From assembly GCA_004296145.1 (NCBI GenBank), contig SEBM01000221.1, forward strand, positions 1 through 6,924: 6,924 bases of DNA, in the 5' to 3' direction. Position 1 is the first letter of the stretch, and each line of letters begins with the position of its first letter. The DNA comes from Flavobacterium sp. GTDB taxonomy: Bacteria; Bacteroidota; Bacteroidia; Flavobacteriales; Flavobacteriaceae. Below are positions 5,817 through 6,924 of the stretch, one piece after another. The translations under genes and the position numbers were made by a program. Under the pieces are notes generated by a model. The model was not told where the DNA came from and ran no database searches. It saw only the letters and a list, made by a program, of their open reading frames with translations.

Positions 5817-6797
5817 TTGATTACAGCCAGCGATATATTTACAATTTCGAGTCAGAAACAATTTGAAAAAACAGCATTAAAAGTGTTTCGTTTTCAGCAC
5901 GAGAACAACAAAGTATATCGTGATTTTTGTGATTTCTTAAAAGTAAATCCGCAACAGGTAAAATCATTACAGCAAATTCCTTTTTTACCAATTCAGTTTT
6001 TCAAAAGTCATGAGGTTGTTTCGAACACAAATCCTGCGCAGGTAACTTTTACCAGCAGCGGAACAACGGGAATGATTACCAGCAGGCATTTAGTAACCGA
6101 TGTTACGCTTTATGAAGAAAGTTACAGAAAAGGATTTTCTGAGTTTTATGGCAATATAGAAGATTATGTTGTTTTAGCCCTTTTGCCGTCTTATTTAGAA
6201 CGTGAAGGATCTTCGTTAATTTATATGGTCGAAGACTTAATAAATCTCTCTAATCAGCCCGAAAGTGGGTTTTATTTACACAACCACGGAGAACTTACAC
6301 AAAAGCTTTTAGAATTAGAAGAAAGAGGTCAAAATGTAATCTTGATTGGTGTTACTTATGCTTTATTGGATTTAATTGAAAAACATCAGTTTCAACTCCA
6401 AAATACCATTATTATGGAAACCGGAGGAATGAAAGGAAAACGCAAAGAAATGATCCGCGAAGAATTGCACGAACAGCTTTGCAAAGGTTTTGGTGTGAAT
6501 GCTATTCACTCAGAATACGGAATGACGGAACTTTTGGGGCAGGCATATTCTCTTGGCGAAGGCGTTTTTGAATGTCCAGGCTGGATGAATATTTTAATTC
6601 GTGATCCCGAAGATGCCTTGACTTATGTAAAAGACGGAAAAACCGGCGGAATAAATGTTATTGATTTGGCCAATATTAATTCCTGTTCATTTATTGCTAC
6701 GCAGGATTTAGGCAAAAAAAATCCCAACAACTCTTTTGAGGTATTGGGACGTTTTGATAATTCTGATATACGTGGTTGTAATCTGATGGTTCTTTAG
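5817..6797 (+). CDS. LuxE/PaaK-like adenylate-forming acyltransferase
   Basis: A 326-residue cytoplasmic protein of the acyl-adenylating (ANL) superfamily, closest in look to LuxE acyl-protein synthetase. FTSSGTTG (78-85) is the Ser/Thr/Gly-rich ATP-phosphate loop. LPSYLER (123-129), followed by GSSL, is LuxE-like. ETGGMKG (201-207) and HSEYGMTEL (231-239) fit the core adenylate-binding motifs, and NVIDLANINSCSFIATQDLG near the end carries a conserved-type Asp. The protein is shorter than bioluminescence LuxE (about 370 residues) and has a cysteine, C321, six residues from its end. LuxE is acylated on a C-terminal cysteine, but equivalence is not shown. The start is TTG: the first in-frame ATG is residue 86, inside the domain, so TTG is the only plausible start. 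No LuxC-like reductase, luciferase or acyl carrier protein is nearby, so the acyl substrate and acceptor are unknown. Confidence 0.92.
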   Translation: MITASDIFTISSQKQFEKTALKVFRFQHENNKVYRDFCDFLKVNPQQVKSLQQIPFLPIQFFKSHEVVSNTNPAQVTFTSSGTTGMITSRHLVTDVTLYEESYRKGFSEFYGNIEDYVVLALLPSYLEREGSSLIYMVEDLINLSNQPESGFYLHNHGELTQKLLELEERGQNVILIGVTYALLDLIEKHQFQLQNTIIMETGGMKGKRKEMIREELHEQLCKGFGVNAIHSEYGMTELLGQAYSLGEGVFECPGWMNILIRDPEDALTYVKDGKTGGINVIDLANINSCSFIATQDLGKKNPNNSFEVLGRFDNSDIRGCNLMVL

Positions 6798-6924
6798 CTC
6801 TACTACATTTCAAACTTTCTGTATTGGCAAAAATTTACACAATTTAGTAACCCATATTTAATATAAAAAAAATACTACAATTATATTTAAAATATACTTT
6901 TAATTTAAATTTTAAATATAAAAA
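6798..6924. other. AT-rich intergenic tail
   Basis: About 127 bases after the acyltransferase stop, very AT-rich towards the end, with palindromic AATTTAAATT near 6902-6911. I see no hairpin terminator, no RNA gene and no convincing promoter. It may be the upstream region of a gene beyond the window. Confidence 0.4.

Noticed and set aside
5817..6797. Bioluminescence operon member
   Set aside because: No luciferase or fatty acid reductase genes nearby; LuxE-like proteins are common in non-luminous bacteria.

Overview
The window looks like chromosomal DNA of a Flavobacterium or close relative (Bacteroidota). It is strongly AT-rich. Genes lack Shine-Dalgarno sequences and start behind A-rich leaders. 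Several upstream regions carry the Bacteroidota -7 promoter element TAnnTTTG. One receptor has a carboxypeptidase-regulatory-like N-terminal extension, one lipoprotein has an Asp-rich export signal, and one small protein is a type IX secretion (T9SS) sorting domain.

Layout, left to right: (1) an intergenic edge with a degenerate 8-bp tandem repeat (88-127); (2) a PhoB-type OmpR-family response regulator on the minus strand (130-813); (3) a divergent intergenic region holding six in-phase 11-bp direct repeats with core TAACA (938-1003), ending just before a -7-like element; (4) a TonB-dependent outer-membrane receptor (1044-3863); (5) a second 11-bp repeat array and a perfect TAnnTTTG element; (6) a surface-type lipoprotein with a predicted beta-helix fold (3999-5225) and a strong terminator; (7) a 112-residue protein that is little more than a signal peptide plus a T9SS type A sorting domain (5332-5670), followed by a 21-bp-stem terminator; (8) a 76-bp cruciform-forming repeat; (9) a LuxE/PaaK-like adenylate-forming acyltransferase with a TTG start (5817-6797); (10) an AT-rich tail.

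The most coherent reading is a Pho-type outer-membrane acquisition locus. The response regulator sits next to a receptor, and both the receptor and the lipoprotein have their own promoter with tandem 11-bp TAACA-like repeats. These resemble the TTAACA-type PhoP boxes of Bacillus and share the 11-bp period of the E. coli Pho box. In both promoters the repeats lie in the same helical phase relative to the -7 element, and no -33 element is evident, as expected for activator-dependent promoters. The receptor has no SusD partner, and the beta-helix lipoprotein takes that place in the gene order. A phosphate or organophosphate substrate is inference: no transported substrate can be read from the sequence. 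The LuxE-like gene is behind a bidirectional terminator and a repeat, has its own promoter element, and is probably unrelated in function.
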